From Trichobilharzia szidati (lineage: Eukaryota > Platyhelminthes > Trematoda > Strigeidida > Schistosomatidae): a stretch of 64,000 nucleotides of DNA. A program made the translations under genes and the position numbers. Below, in pieces: positions 32,540 through 44,307 of the stretch (positions are counted from its first letter, which is position 1; every line of letters starts with the position of its first letter). The stretch covers positions 158,060,199-158,124,198 of the forward strand of contig OX235279.1 in the NCBI GenBank assembly GCA_944472155.2, written 5' to 3'. Below the pieces are notes generated by a model. The model was given only the letters and a program-made list of their open reading frames with translations, was not told where the DNA came from and did no database searches.

Positions 32540-33130
32540 TTCTACAACAGTGTCCATGTTTTATCGTTATATAGATAAGTATCCTTCTCCATACGTCAGT
32601 GGAATTTACCAGTTCACATTCTCACATGTGGCAGCACGTTCTTATGAACAATTGAGACGACGATATCTACTAGGGTTTTATGAGCATATCCTTAAGTCTC
32701 CGGATAAAGAAAGGCAACAGAGTGTTCTCAAATGCAGTTGCCAGACTACACCCAAGTGACACGGCACATTCATTGAAAATTAGTAAGGTCTTCAAAATAA
32801 TCATTGTACAAATGAAACAATGGTTACTTTGGTTCTCCAAAGCCATTGTCATCATCAAAGGACTTCGACCCAACCCTTGTATACAGAAAGATAGCGTCAC
32901 TAACCTGGTAACCATAACTGTTTTTTATCTGTTTCTTAGCATTGAACTTAATTTTTATTTCTACTTACTGAATTGAACTCTCTATTAAGTCTCCAAATTT
33001 ACTTAATTGTTTTGTCTATCTTTTAATTTTACTTTACCATTGACTCCCACAACTGTATCTAACCAGTAGGAATAATTGTTATATTTAGTATACTTCCTTT
33101 AGATTGGCGTTTAACGAAGCTGTCGATTAT
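32540..33130 (+). mobile_element. Penelope-like element 3' end
   Basis: The frame at 32550-32759 gives GIYQFTFSHVAARSYEQLRR and YEHI, a decayed version of the YQFTCSCGAGYIGR-type endonuclease. A second frame (32740-32920) gives SKVFKIIIVQMKQWLLWFSK, then GLRPNPCIQKDSVTNL, the usual end of such proteins. AT-rich 3' UTR follows. Confidence 0.6.
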
Positions 33131-33338
33131 TCCATGAATTTTAAGAAATTACTGGGTAAATACTTAAAAATAATTATCCATTTAAAGATGTTTCAGTAGA
33201 AATCATCAACTTGTGTACGAAAATGTTAAGCATTATTAGTACTAGCGGTAAATCTGGAGAGCTTTGAGCCCTATGCCTTTTATAAAACAATGAGATGTAA
33301 GGTTCATTAATGAAGTGCTTATTTCTGTAGCTGTAATT

Positions 33339-33787
33339 ATGGCGCAGTTCTCCGGTCAACTCTTGTCGTCGAGACAGGTTGGTGAAATAATGAATAAGGC
33401 CACGAAATCATACTTTCATAATTTGAAAGATCGTGCCCAAAGGAGTAATCTGAAGAAAGTAATTCATGTAATATTGCGAAGCGTCCGCTTACTTTTTATA
33501 AGTCATGGTTTAATCAACATGTAGTATTCCCAACATTGATTTTTATTTGTAGGCAAATGAAAAAGAAAGCAAGAGAGCTAACAGTGGCATTTATGTAAGT
33601 ACACCTTTCTATATGCAAATGCTGAAAGTGTCGTGAACAGAATTTTCCCTCAACTCATCTTATATTTTGCTTATTTACAGGATACTACCAGTGGACCTCA
33701 CTTGACGGGTATGCAGTGGTATTGTACTATATATGCCAAAAATAAAATTCTCCCAGTCATAAAAAACAGATTTCTTTTTGCAAACTA
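33339..33787 (+). CDS. putative small-exon gene fragment, unrecognised
   Basis: Three consecutive exon-like blocks share phase 0. 33339-33458 is an ATG-started run of 40 codons with donor GTAATT; an acceptor-like TTTCTGTAG precedes it at 33330. 33553-33594 has 14 codons, with acceptor TTTATTTGTAG and donor GTAAGT. The third starts at 33681 after TTATTTACAG. It could stop at TAA (33785-33787) or splice at GTATGC (33709). The predicted peptide is hydrophilic and basic (MAQFSGQLLSSRQVGEIMNK..., then ANEKESKRANSGIY). I recognise no domain. The splice consensus is good, but a chance arrangement is possible. Confidence 0.4.
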
Positions 33788-34119
33788 AATGAATTGCATC
33801 AGCATAGGATACAGATAATGATGATTAGTAGTAGTCTTTTCGTTTTGAAGTAATGCTAGTCAGTGCTGAATATGTGCTGTGAGGGCTGAAACAAGGCTGA
33901 TAAGCAGACCCAGTGGGCTCTGATCGACTCCTGAAAATGCCTGGAAAAAGAACAGGATGCTGAATTAGTGCCAGTCATGCTGAAAACCAGCACTGAGTTC
34001 TAGTCTGTCCAGATAATTAAACCATTTCAGAACAGATTCAGAATTTACTCACTATAGAATGTTAGAGTTAGTTCCGAATTAGCGAGATTTAATCCAGTAT
34101 TATAGTAAGCTTGGGTCAT

Positions 34120-34345
34120 CGTAACAGTATAATATATACTTATTCCTATCTATGTAAGAACACACCAACTGTACAGGCATGGATAATTATCCATGTGATA
34201 ATACTTAAGTATTATTTAAATTACATAAATTTGGTTTGTGGTGAATTTACATGGTTTCTGACCTTTTTGACCTTAGTTTGTGGGGAAAATCTGTGAACCA
34301 GTCATTCAATGGTGCGCATTAAGAAATATAGGGATATTGTCTTCC
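34120..34345 (+). repeat. interspersed repeat R3, copy a
   Basis: Shared with 42190-42390 in the same orientation, including TATTTAAATTACATAAATTTG and a block with GTCATTCAATGG. It lies about 350 bp before the gypsy gag remnant, so it could be part of its 5' LTR. That is conjecture. Confidence 0.55.
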
Positions 34346-34799
34346 CATTTGTAAAAAATTATATTTGTAAAGTCTCAGTGAGATTGAAATGAGTAATTCC
34401 AATGTTCCGTTCGGCAATCTGGTCCGAACTTCTTCAGGGAAATTAATCGAAATTAACATAGCATAGGTTTATATGTAAAAAAGGAACATCACTTGTTTTT
34501 AAAAATTTGTCCAATCATGAGTCATTCAAAAAGTATCAACTAGTATAGTACACAAAATTTTCCCATTAAGGAAAAAACCAAGTATATGTAAGATGAATAA
34601 CAAATACTTGGGAAAAAATAAAGCTTGAAGTCAATTCTGCCACATAACTTCGCTGTGTACGACGTCGAATATTATTCTTGATTTATAGCTCACTTGCTTC
34701 ATTGGAAACTACTGATGACGAGACACACCATCTAGGAATAAACTCAACTGTTGATCTGCGTTTACTTCATTTTGGTTCCACTGAGCCTCAGATTTGATT

Positions 34800-35530
34800 C
34801 GCCAACATTGAGTCCTTATTTGCTGCAAGAGGTATCAAATCTCAGACTGCTAAATATGGAAACGCTTTAGCTACATTGTTGCAGAGGTACCCAAATGACA
34901 GCGCCCCTGAAGATCAACAGTATAATCTACTTAAAACAGTTCTGAATCACAGAAAAAGTGCATTTGACGAAATAAGGATTCGTCAACTGCTCATAGCCTC
35001 TTTTAGGTTCAAAGACACCATCCCAGCTCCTCAGGCACATGCGTCAACTGATTAATTCACATAAGGTTAACGAAGTGGTCTTACTGCAGATGTGGTTACA
35101 ACAGCTACTGCGAAACATCCAACAAATTCCAACTATCACCTATAAATCCACCGATCTAGATGAATTAAGTGAAATTGTAAATAGCATACTAGACGTATGT
35201 TCTGACCCCAGTGTCTGCAATGCATCGACACGTGGTGAGTTACCAGTTTTGGCCATGTCTAGGGAGGTGCTTGTACTATTGGCTCTTTCTGCATTACTAG
35301 TCAAGATGGAAAAGTTAGAAGTTGAAATGTACAACCTACGAGAATAATGTAGTAAACTACAGTCGATGTTGAAGCAACATCGGTGGTCTTTCTCAAGACA
35401 GTGGACCAGGACGCCTTCTAATACTCGAAATATTTTGTGGTATCATGGAAAGTTCACAAATCGAGCTAGCCAGTGTGTGAAACAGTGCATTTTCAGTTCT
35501 AGTGACTCGGCTCAGGGAAACTCCCTAGCC
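34800..35530 (+). pseudogene. gypsy gag, broken
   Basis: Frames encode WFANIESLFAARGIKSQTAK, then RIRQLLIASFRF and, after a frameshift, LDELSEIVNSILDV. This is the capsid layout of schistosome gypsy-type elements. Downstream ILWYHGKFTNRASQCVKQC resembles their Cys/His region. Several stops are present. Confidence 0.75.
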
Positions 35531-36369
35531 AAACAGTGATAGCGACATATGTTACTGGCAATCACTCAAGTCACCTTTTCTGTGTAAGGGAAAAAGCTAC
35601 GTGCACACTATTCCTGATAGACATAGGAGTCAGAGTTAGTTTAATACACCTTCACTATATCGGCAATCTTCTAACACAACAGGTTAACTGTCGTTACGAT
35701 CAGCTAACCGAACAAGCATACAGACTTGTAACGACAGAGGACGAGGGCCAGGCAACAGATCGTTTATTGAGAAAATCAACAGATATTTATAGATTTTTAT
35801 GTACATTATTTTTCGTTAGCCGAGAAATAGCGTCTTCTGATTGGTTGTTTTCTTGCTAAAGGTTATTCTCTCATTTCTTTGTGGCTATTTCTTCGAAGGT
35901 CAGACCATATGTCTGCGAATCTTATCTTCAAAGTCTGCTGTGATTGGTTGTTGAGTTAGTCTTTGTTCTTCTTTTTCTCATGACCAAGATCTGGGAAGTA
36001 AACACTGGCGTAAATTGCTGTCTACCAATTTTGGCTAGCATACAGCTCTCACCGAAGACTCACAACGAACAATAACGTACCTTGGACGTTGGTTTACTAT
36101 CGCTTTTAAAGCAATTTCAATCTGTTGGTTGATATATAAAGGAAAAAGACTGATTGACATCTGAATCCAACTTTAAATTCATGGAATCACCTCAGACAAC
36201 TCCATCTATAATATGTGCATGGAAAAGCCTGATAATTGCACATTTTCTGCATTATTGCGTCGTTTCCCTATAATTCGAAAGCCATCTTACAACATCAAAG
36301 ACGTCCCTTATTCTGTCGCACACAAAATTATCACAACTGGTCAACCGCGTCTTCGTCAGTTACCACCGA

Positions 36370-36932
36370 ATTCGACCATATGATGCAGCTTGGCAACATT
36401 CATACTCCCAACATTCATTGGTCCTCACCCCTGCATATGGTAACAAAGGTCAAGCATGACAAGCAACTATGTGGGAATACCGTCAATTGAACAACTCCAC
36501 TGTACCTGATCGTTATCCCATTCCCACCCTCAAGACTTCTCTGTGGCATTGCACGGCAAAAATGTTTCATCTAAAGTGTATTTGGTGCGTATCGTCAAAC
36601 ACCCATCGACGAAGAAGACATTTCAGGGATAGCCATAATAGCACCTTCTGGGATGTATGAATTTCTGCGAAATCCCTCAGATTTGAGAGCGATGCACAAC
36701 CCTTCCAGCCCCTCATGAATTACATCACAAAAGGTCTGAATTTTGTGTTCGTATGCATATATGATGTCTTATTCGCCAAAATGTTTGCAGAGGAACGCGT
36801 TTTAGTCTTTCACGTGCCTCCATTGTACAACCTTTAGCTGGTCTTAAAAGTGATCTCAAATACTTTCAATTTTCGGCGTAAGCAAAAGAAGCTTTTAGTA
36901 ACGCCTAAGAGGACTTGTTTCCACGCTGATGG
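36370..36932 (+). pseudogene. gypsy reverse transcriptase, broken
   Basis: YRQLNNSTVPDRYPIPTLKT (36476-36535) is a textbook gypsy RT motif. Then come decayed equivalents of the FSKIDL block and of RFMDEVTRGLDFVFVY (here LMNYITKGLNFVFVCIYDV). The YxDD aspartates are mutated (IYDVL), so it is catalytically dead. Confidence 0.85.
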
Positions 36933-36934
36933 CT

Positions 36935-39135
36935 GGTATCTTAATGTTGCGGTTACGCTTGTATATCACAATGACCGAACACGCTACACTGGCTGAAACT
37001 AATGTCCATGCAGGTCCTACCATTCCAGGAAGACTGTTAGGATAGCAATTTGACTAAAAGCAGTTACTGGACTAGTATAAGAATTTTTACACTATGCTGG
37101 GGGTCTGTGGGCGAAGTCGAACTGCTGGGGAACAGGAATGTGTTTCCCTCAGATGACCAGCATGCCAGCTCTACTGTCCCTCCACTCTCAAAAGACGGGG
37201 TTAGAAAAGGTCGGTCCCAACAACTGTACATCCCGACTTACCCCACCAATGATGTTCCGTAACTGGCGGCGAGTTTACTAGCACGAAACAAATCCCAGAA
37301 ACCAGTTCATACAGGCGGTGTGTGACCGGCCTCAAGTAGTTGTCCATTTGGCTCTGCTGTCACGCAACACTAACCCTCTCTCTGTTTCAGGTACCCGAAG
37401 CATCAATCAACTTCCACGGTGGTCGGGAAGTAACAACTGCCCACACACTTCCAAAAACACAAGAAGTCTTCCTGAGCATCATTCTCCTTTACCCACATCA
37501 CCATCATCATCTGAATTCCGTACTACAGTCGGTACTATTCTTCAGCCTAGTGAGTCATCTTCACTTCACTCTGTGACCACAAACAAAGATGAGAGCCATA
37601 GAAACACTCCCGACAGCCTCTTAAAGTCACGTTGCCAACTTCATATAGGAGCATTCAACGTTAGTACCCTCCGACAAATCGGACAACAGGCATCACTAGC
37701 AAGAACTCTGGCATCTCGAGTCATGTACGTATGTTGTGTTTCGGAGAAACGCATACAAGACCCGAGTATGGTCACTCACTTAACCCCTCCTGCCCAACAA
37801 GGTGAATCTGAAAAATTCACTTTAAGGGTGTCAGAAGGCCCTCAGGTAGTTTGTGAGAACTTGCAGGTGTAAGGATAGTATTGCGTGTTAGGGCAGAAAA
37901 ATCACTTCTTGACTGGATTCCAGTAGATAGTCGTATGTGTGTGGTCCGTGTGAACGCGTACGTCAGAAGAAGGATGATCTGCGTTACCCACTGTTGTATT
38001 TATAAATTCTCTCCTTACGTCCCAAAAGACTGTAGTTTGGATGAACTGAAGGACGATTTCTACCAGAAGCTGTCTAGTTTGCTGCAAAAAGAAACACGTT
38101 CGCGTGCAGTTGTTAGAGCAGGCGACTTCAATGCCCAAGTAAGGAAGTTGTGTCAGACTGAGAAGTATGTAGGTCGCAAGTATGGAGTTCCGTGCCAACG
38201 AGCCGACAAAGGTGATTGTCTCCTACGCTTCTGTTCAGATAATCATCTGTTCTTAATCAGCACTAACTTAAGGCAAAATAGAGACAGTGCTTAACCAACC
38301 GGTGACCTACATCACCACTTCAACGTTGGACTCAGATAGACCACATAGCGATAAGGTGCCGTTGGAGAGGATCAGTGGAAGACTGCCGCTCCTCCTGGAA
38401 CACGTGCGTAGACTCCGATCATGCACTGGTTCGCTCACGTTTATACTTACGATTAAAAGGACATAAAAAATTGTTATTCAGCGAAGCAGTTACTTTCCCA
38501 ACTATATAGAGACACTGAGTCTTTAATCAAGGAAGAAATAGCAAGACGAGTGTATGAGGTCAACAGCAGGATTCCTCCTGAAGAAGTGTGGCGGGTGCAA
38601 CATAAAGTTAGATGTATACACAGCTGTAAAGGCTGTTGATAATAACCAAAAACCTAAAGTTAGTAGGGGCCAGTGGGTTTCTACCACCTCATCCGAACTG
38701 ATTGACGCAAGAAGACTGACTCCAGCAAGCTCTGAATATGATGAAGAGAGAAAGCTACTCAAACGCAAACTAACAAGAAATCTTCGTAACGACCATGAAC
38801 AGCAGTAGGCGACAAAAGTGAAAGCGGTGGGAAATGCATCCGTGATAGGTAACACCAGGCAACTATTTAGGCTGATCAGGGAAACTGGTGGTAAAAGGCA
38901 AATGATAAGTGAAACAATCTTCGAGATGAATGGCATCATGATTAACTATCAAGGTAGACTACTAGAACGTTGGAAAGAGCACTTAGTCACTGATTATCCC
39001 CATAAACAAGAAGGGAGACAAGTCTCCCTGTGATAGTCACAAGGGGATCAGTCTGACTGATATGGTATCTGAAGTTCTAGGCTCAATAATCACGCGTACA
39101 CTAAGTGGTTCACTAACTCTTCTCTCAGAAGCATG
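36935..39135 (+). mobile_element. RTE-B LINE, 5' part with leader, endonuclease and RT start
   Basis: This is a second RTE-like family, distinct from RTE-A. A 5' leader (36935-37590) matches 56755-57200. The endonuclease region (37600-38460) follows, then the linker (38500-38820) and the start of RT (38818-39033: IGNTRQLFRLIRETGGKRQM). The sequence stops near 39135, before the catalytic RT, so this copy lacks its 3' end. The same RT start occurs at 63605-63796 (-). Confidence 0.82.
37610..38470 (+). pseudogene. RTE-B AP-type endonuclease, broken
   Basis: The frame to 37872 has HIGAFNVSTLRQIGQQASLA and VCCVSEKRIQD (the catalytic E is retained, but S/T-R-W has decayed). The frame at 37881-38294 has LLDWIPVDSRMCVVRV, VRAGDFNAQV (GDFNA motif) and STNLRQNRDSA. 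Past the stop comes a decayed SDHALVR region near 38410-38440. At least two frameshifts are present. Confidence 0.85.
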
Positions 39136-39179
39136 GTGTTCATCAGTAAGTTGATGGGACAGCCTTTTGGGCACCTTCT

Positions 39180-39800
39180 ATTAGCTTGGCACCAGAGAGT
39201 TTGTTTGTTTGCCAGTTTGTTTTGTTGTGGAACAAGTGTTTAATTTTACAAGTTATGCGATTGACCTATTTTAGAACACCGCCCATTTACTCTCAGTGGA
39301 CTCCGGTTGGTTGACAAGCTTAAACTAGAGGTAGTGAAACGACAATTTCCTTTTAGATCTCTCGATTCAGATTTTGGTCTTCACAGTGCTGGGCGTCGCA
39401 ACAGACCGAAAATAGAAACACTCTGGAAGAGACGTCTTAAGTTAGACCTTATTTTATTCTACAAATTAACTAATATTCCCTTGCATTCCTTCAGGATCAT
39501 GACAAAATCTATCTGTCATCAGTTAGTCTTAGAAATCATGACAACTTAGTGGCTATCGAGCCTTGTCAGACCTATATGCGGTCCAATTTATTAAGTAAGT
39601 TTTTAGTCAATTGGAATAGAATATCAAGTAATGTGTTTGACACAAACACACTTGCAGCACTCATCTCCCCAGTCACTAGACTCCCTGAAGGTGATAGTTC
39701 TCTCCTCTGTCAAACTTCTACATCTTTTTCAGCTCACATAAATGTACTTGGTCCGCTGAACGTATTAGTAACAACAATCTTCATTGACAACTGTTAGTGT
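39180..39800 (+). mobile_element. LINE 3' fragment (non-LTR RT C-terminal tail)
   Basis: Frames give LETLWKRRLKLDLILFYKLT-like RRLKLDLILFYKLTN, then after a frameshift SVSLRNHDNLVAIEPCQTYM and RSNLLSKFLVNWNRISSNVF. This is the typical C-terminal end of CR1/Jockey-type LINE ORF2 (RRLxxDLxxxYK and the NxWNxLP-like block). It differs from the copy at 25873. Confidence 0.65.
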
Positions 39801-39829
39801 AAGTGCAATATCGCTTGAAATTAAGTCAC

Positions 39830-40560
39830 GCGTAGATAAAGGCTATCCCGGTCCAGAACAAACAAGAAGATGGTCACTGTTTCTAGGGTACTATTAATAA
39901 ACAAATCAATAATTATATATACAACAAACCTTAACGGTTTCAAGAGTACAAAGCACAACGCTTAACAGAAAGCAAGGTATCGCTATCAGACCGGAATAAC
40001 GTTAAAGCCAAAATTGCGAACTTGCCGGAATCAGACACAACCGTTCAGGTAAGCAGTCGGTAGAAGAATGAACCCAAGTAAGAGATAGACAGAGTATAGG
40101 CACAAAGATTGAATTTAATTGGCTACTCAACCAATCAGTAAATAAGATAAACTCAAAAGAATAGTACAAAGTAAGACATGGGTCAGCAAAATAACAGTTC
40201 ACAAAAATACTCTGATTGGGTCATGAGTTCAACTGTCAGTCTAAACGGATCGAAGTAAAAACACACACGGTTCATTAAACAAGGTGGGATAAACACGTTA
40301 GGCATGGATAATTGGGTTGCAACAACGCTAGGCTGATCGGAGACAGGTTAACTTGATGCAAGGATGGGAATTTAATTGATCTTACAGTTAGGATTATTGG
40401 AAGAACACGTTGGAAATTTCTAGGCGGGGAATAAGTATTTGATCACACTTTTAATACAGCCGTGAGCATAAAAGAACTAGTTAGCACGTCATTGGAAATT
40501 ACGGTGCCTATACAAAGTTTATGTATGTATTCGCCTATCACTCTCCAAGGATTCCTCGTG
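39830..40560. other. non-coding, possible unidentified repeat
   Basis: AT-rich sequence without reading frame. Nothing in it could be matched with confidence elsewhere in the window. Confidence 0.35.
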
Positions 40561-40606
40561 CTTCTTGCTACGTTATTGCCTTATGTCTCCTTTTTCACTA
40601 TTTCAG

Positions 40607-41280
40607 CTGGCATTTAATTATCTGGACGATGATGAATACTGTATACGTTTGGTGACTAACATTAACAGTCTGAAGGTACGTGAAAACCTAACTGGTCAAG
40701 AGTGCTATGAATGCCTTACAAAACACTGCATACGATATCTACATATTCATATTTAGTGAGGAGTGTATTCTACTACTTGGGGCAACATACGATTGTAGCG
40801 GTAAATAATTCCCCAAAATGGCTGGACTTATCCGGCATGTTGGTTGAAATTTCGCTCGGCAAATTTGTTTTGTCAATAATTTTTAATAAAATTTTGTTAT
40901 ATGTTTTCTGGATTGATAGGAATTCTCATTTCCTGGCTAGTTATGTTGGTGTCCGCGTCATTTAATCCGACTGCGACACACTTAGCATATTGGTTGTTTC
41001 ATGCTGAATGCGTCAAAACCTCTCTACAATGAAGAAGATGGGCTAGTTGTGGGGTAACGTCATCTACACAAATAGTTTATTTCTTGTAGAAGCTGCAGCT
41101 TTCGACATAGTGTCATTCAATGAAGATTACGTCAAAATATGGCTATTTTCGTGTGAAGAACAGTACTATTTTACAAAAGAATGCTATCAGTACATGGGAA
41201 TCACCTATAAATGCCAACAGAAAATAAAACCAATGTGTAAACGAACGGCTACGGAACTGCAATCCAACATAACCGACTAA
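40607..41280 (+). CDS. putative exons of an unrecognised Cys-containing protein
   Basis: A 69-bp exon-like block (40607-40675) follows a TTTCACTATTTCAG acceptor and precedes GTACGT. It is open only in the frame LAFNYLDDDEYCIRLVTNIN. A second block (41090-41280) follows TTTATTTCTTGTAG and encodes AAAFDIVSFNEDYVKIWLFS with five Cys in the region overall, ending at TAA 41278-41280. The two do not join in phase, since block 2 needs one extra base. If both are real, an exon lies between them. No family recognised. Confidence 0.35.
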
Positions 41281-42185
41281 CCTGAACGAAAATGACCTTT
41301 TGAGCGTCTTACTCCATCAGTGACCTTGAGCATGCGGGATAATTTCAGCCCCCAAAATTACTGACCACAGCAATCATCACTGAACATTGGATGCTGACCC
41401 TCACTGTTTAAGTCGACTTGTTTGGATGAAGGCTTCCGGTCAAGCATCCCCGCCATTTGGTACTCCGTCGTGTCACGTGCGTGCACGATTACTAGCTAGC
41501 TAAGCATTCAGTTCAACCCGCGATTTGGTCCCGAAATATATTACGTACTTCGGCCGACTAAATCTGGTCTTTTGCTTTATCTTTGATGCTCGAAGAGCGA
41601 ACACTATAGAAGTTGTTGGTATAAGATCTTGCGTTAGTATACTCCGTACAGTTCGCGAACGTCGATACCATCAACCTCTAAAAGATATTCACAATTGGAA
41701 TTTGTGAAATCTCATCTTCTGAAACAATTTCTTAACAACCATAACTAAAGGATTTTTATCCTTGGGAAATACAGTTTAAGGAAGGTTTGGCTTTATGTTT
41801 TCACACCCACACCCCGTTTATCGGTTGTTTCCGTTGGTTCGATAAAAAGAAAACATTTTGATATCCTGAAGAGTTTTGTTCAGAAATTAAGGTGACCTCT
41901 GTTTCTTTAATGGTTAATTCTGTCAAACATGTAGAAGCTGACTTCTATTACTCGCCAGTCAACTAAAGACCACTATACCGCTGATGATTTTACCTCCTAT
42001 CAGCAAACACATCCCAGGTTATGGTATCCAACATAATGGAGGAACTGGTTGAAAATGCGTCTCGTAGCAAAATTTAAATAAATAAATAAATAACAGTATA
42101 TTCTCATTTTGTACATGAGGGACGCCAGTTTACAGGCATCATCAATATGATAAATTACATATACGATTAGTAAACATATTTAATA
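41281..42185. other. non-coding, no feature recognised
   Basis: The open frame at 41525-41707 has no recognisable domain. A short AAAT-type repeat lies at 42074-42092. Nothing else was recognised. Confidence 0.4.
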
Positions 42186-42189
42186 ATAG

Positions 42190-42390
42190 TAATTTAATAA
42201 AATACATTTTTTCCTACCTGTGTAGGACACATCAATTGTACAGGCATGGATAAGTATTATTTAAATTACATAAATTTGGTTCATGGTAAAATTATAAGGT
42301 CGCAGTCATTTTGTCTATGGGAACAATATGATAACTAGTCATTCAATGGAGCACATCAAGAAATATAGAAATATTGTCTTCGCATACATC
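42190..42390 (+). repeat. interspersed repeat R3, copy b
   Basis: Same orientation as 34120-34345, with shared GTACAGGCATGGATAA and AAATTACATAAATTTGG blocks and a common end near ATAGAAATATTGTCTTC. It lies 8 kb downstream of copy a, on the other side of the gypsy remnant. Confidence 0.55.
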
Positions 42391-44160
42391 AAACACTCCA
42401 AACAGCGGGGACTATCGCGATTCGCCTGAGACGAACGGGGCCCTGTGTGCAGAAGAAGCAAGTTCGGTCACTTCCACTGCCTTGGCTTTCAATAAAGACC
42501 ATGAATTCATGAATTTGTATTATTATATTTACCAGTTTCTCTGATATCCATTGAGCTGTTATGTTGGTGCTATCGATCTGCAGTCCATTGATATCATTAC
42601 TGATTTGATATTATTGAAACATTAATGTTGTTAATAACACTAATTTATTCACTGTTACGTATTTGTAACTGTAGAACATGATAATGAAGTTATCGAAAAT
42701 AATGTTGTTTGTTCAGCAACCGTTCTTCTGAAAATTCGTAGACCCATAGCAAACGTACAGAACAAATTTGATGGTGTCATGCCTTTTAAACTTGCTTTTC
42801 GTATTCCGACACATCTCATGCGTCCGTCTTCTATATGCTAGTGGAGCAACTGGAATCCACCCTCAGAACCTCAGCTTATGTGTTTAAAATTAGTTCGTTC
42901 AGATGCATCCCCATTCTGACCATCTCTGTTTTAAATATCTTTACTTGTTGCAGAAGTTTTCTTCCTAATTCTAAACGATATTTAATTTAGTATTATATTT
43001 ATTGTGCTCATTATCACTAAGAGATTCTTCTTTGAACTGTGATTTGATCAAAACTTTTAAACTTTTCTTTGAGGTTGTACACACCTTGCGTATAACCAAA
43101 CATTGAAGTGCACAACATCATTGCTTGCCAGTTACTCGAAGGGATGCCGATCTTTTGAGAGAGTCCAAGTGTGGGCGACAAAGGAGGTGAATAGTCTACA
43201 GAAAGAACTATGTGGTGAAAGGCTAAAGAAGCTAGGTCTTGAAATAATAGAAAAGATTTGTAGCTTGGCAATTAAACCAACCAGTTCAGAGAACACTACT
43301 ATTTTCAGAAGTTAGGTCTTCCCACACTTGGTTACTGTTGGCTTACTGCCTATACGATTAAAAATGACGAGAATCACTTGAAGAACGGTATTCTGTTATC
43401 AAATAAGTGCGTGATTCATGAAGAATAGCGCTTCAGAGAGCAGAGGCTCGAGGGGCCTTCATTTCTTTTCTCTTTGACGTTCCCATCCCAGAAATTCTTT
43501 ACTAATGGGTACGCATCTAAACTCATGCTTTACTACTACACATTCTCCTTCACCTTACTCTTCTGACTAATTCGTACGTTTGTTCACCTATTTGATTACT
43601 ATTACTTATGTATACTTTTTGACTTCAAATTGCAATATGCACATGTTAATATGTTTTCGTATTTGTGTTTAAGTCTACATAATCTACGCTAATTATATCT
43701 GGTGACACTGTCTATCTTTTCGGCCTCACCGGACAAACAAGGGGTGAAAACCAAACTCAATTCACTGCAGTGATACAGCCTTTACACACTACATACAGCA
43801 AACCTCAAATCCAGCAGCAACCATGCGGGAGTCAACCTAGTCTGTGACAGACGAGTGACGGGACAGACTACGCAGAAGCTTACCAAAGACTGAAAAACTT
43901 CACCCTGAAACAAAGGAGCTGGCAGAAAGAAAAAGGTTTGGTATACACCATCTCATGAGGATTGCATTGGATACTGATCTCGGAGTTACCACCGTGTATT
44001 TTGAATGTTTACGTAACAGTGAGTTTCCGTCGTTTGTTTTCATATGTTTCGGTCTAATGGCATCCTTTTCTCTGTTGGAATAATTAAATACATGGAATAA
44101 AAAAGATAAGAGTTTTGCCTAATTGTCTCAGCATAGCGCTGCTTACTGGAGTAACGTGTA
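42391..44160. other. mostly unassigned, possible LINE tail at 43080-43560
   Basis: The frame at 43103-43315 (SFERVQVWATKEVNSLQKEL, then GERLKKLGL) resembles the C-terminal QRRATK...ERLKKLGL region of many LINE RTs. Nothing upstream confirms it. The rest is AT-rich, with no recognisable gene. Confidence 0.35.
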
Positions 44161-44307
44161 TAAGTATATATATATATGTAGTATATTAATTAATATAATT
44201 AATATACTACATATAAGAGATTTGTAAATCAAATCAAATCAATGTAGTATATTAATAATATACTACATATATTACAAAATTATACAAAATTAGTTTAAAC
44301 TAATTTT
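44161..44307. repeat. AT-rich block with three perfect palindromes
   Basis: 44176-44212 is a 17-bp stem with a 3-nt loop. 44242-44268 is a 12-bp stem with a 3-nt loop, using the same outer stem ATGTAGTATATT. 44286-44307 is the palindrome AAAATTAGTTTAAACTAATT plus TT. The spacing and the reused stem suggest a duplicated hairpin or the ends of a small inverted-repeat element. Confidence 0.7.

Larger units (their letters stand above)
34690..36932 (+). mobile_element. gypsy-type LTR retrotransposon remnant
   Basis: The + strand shows, in order, a gag (34800-35340), a gag zinc-finger-like block (35390-35500), a protease remnant (35600-35650) and an RT (36370-36930). All are interrupted by stops. 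An AT-rich unassigned segment (about 35690-36200) separates protease and RT. The pol ends abruptly where RTE-B begins at about 36935. RNase H and integrase were not found. Confidence 0.78.
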
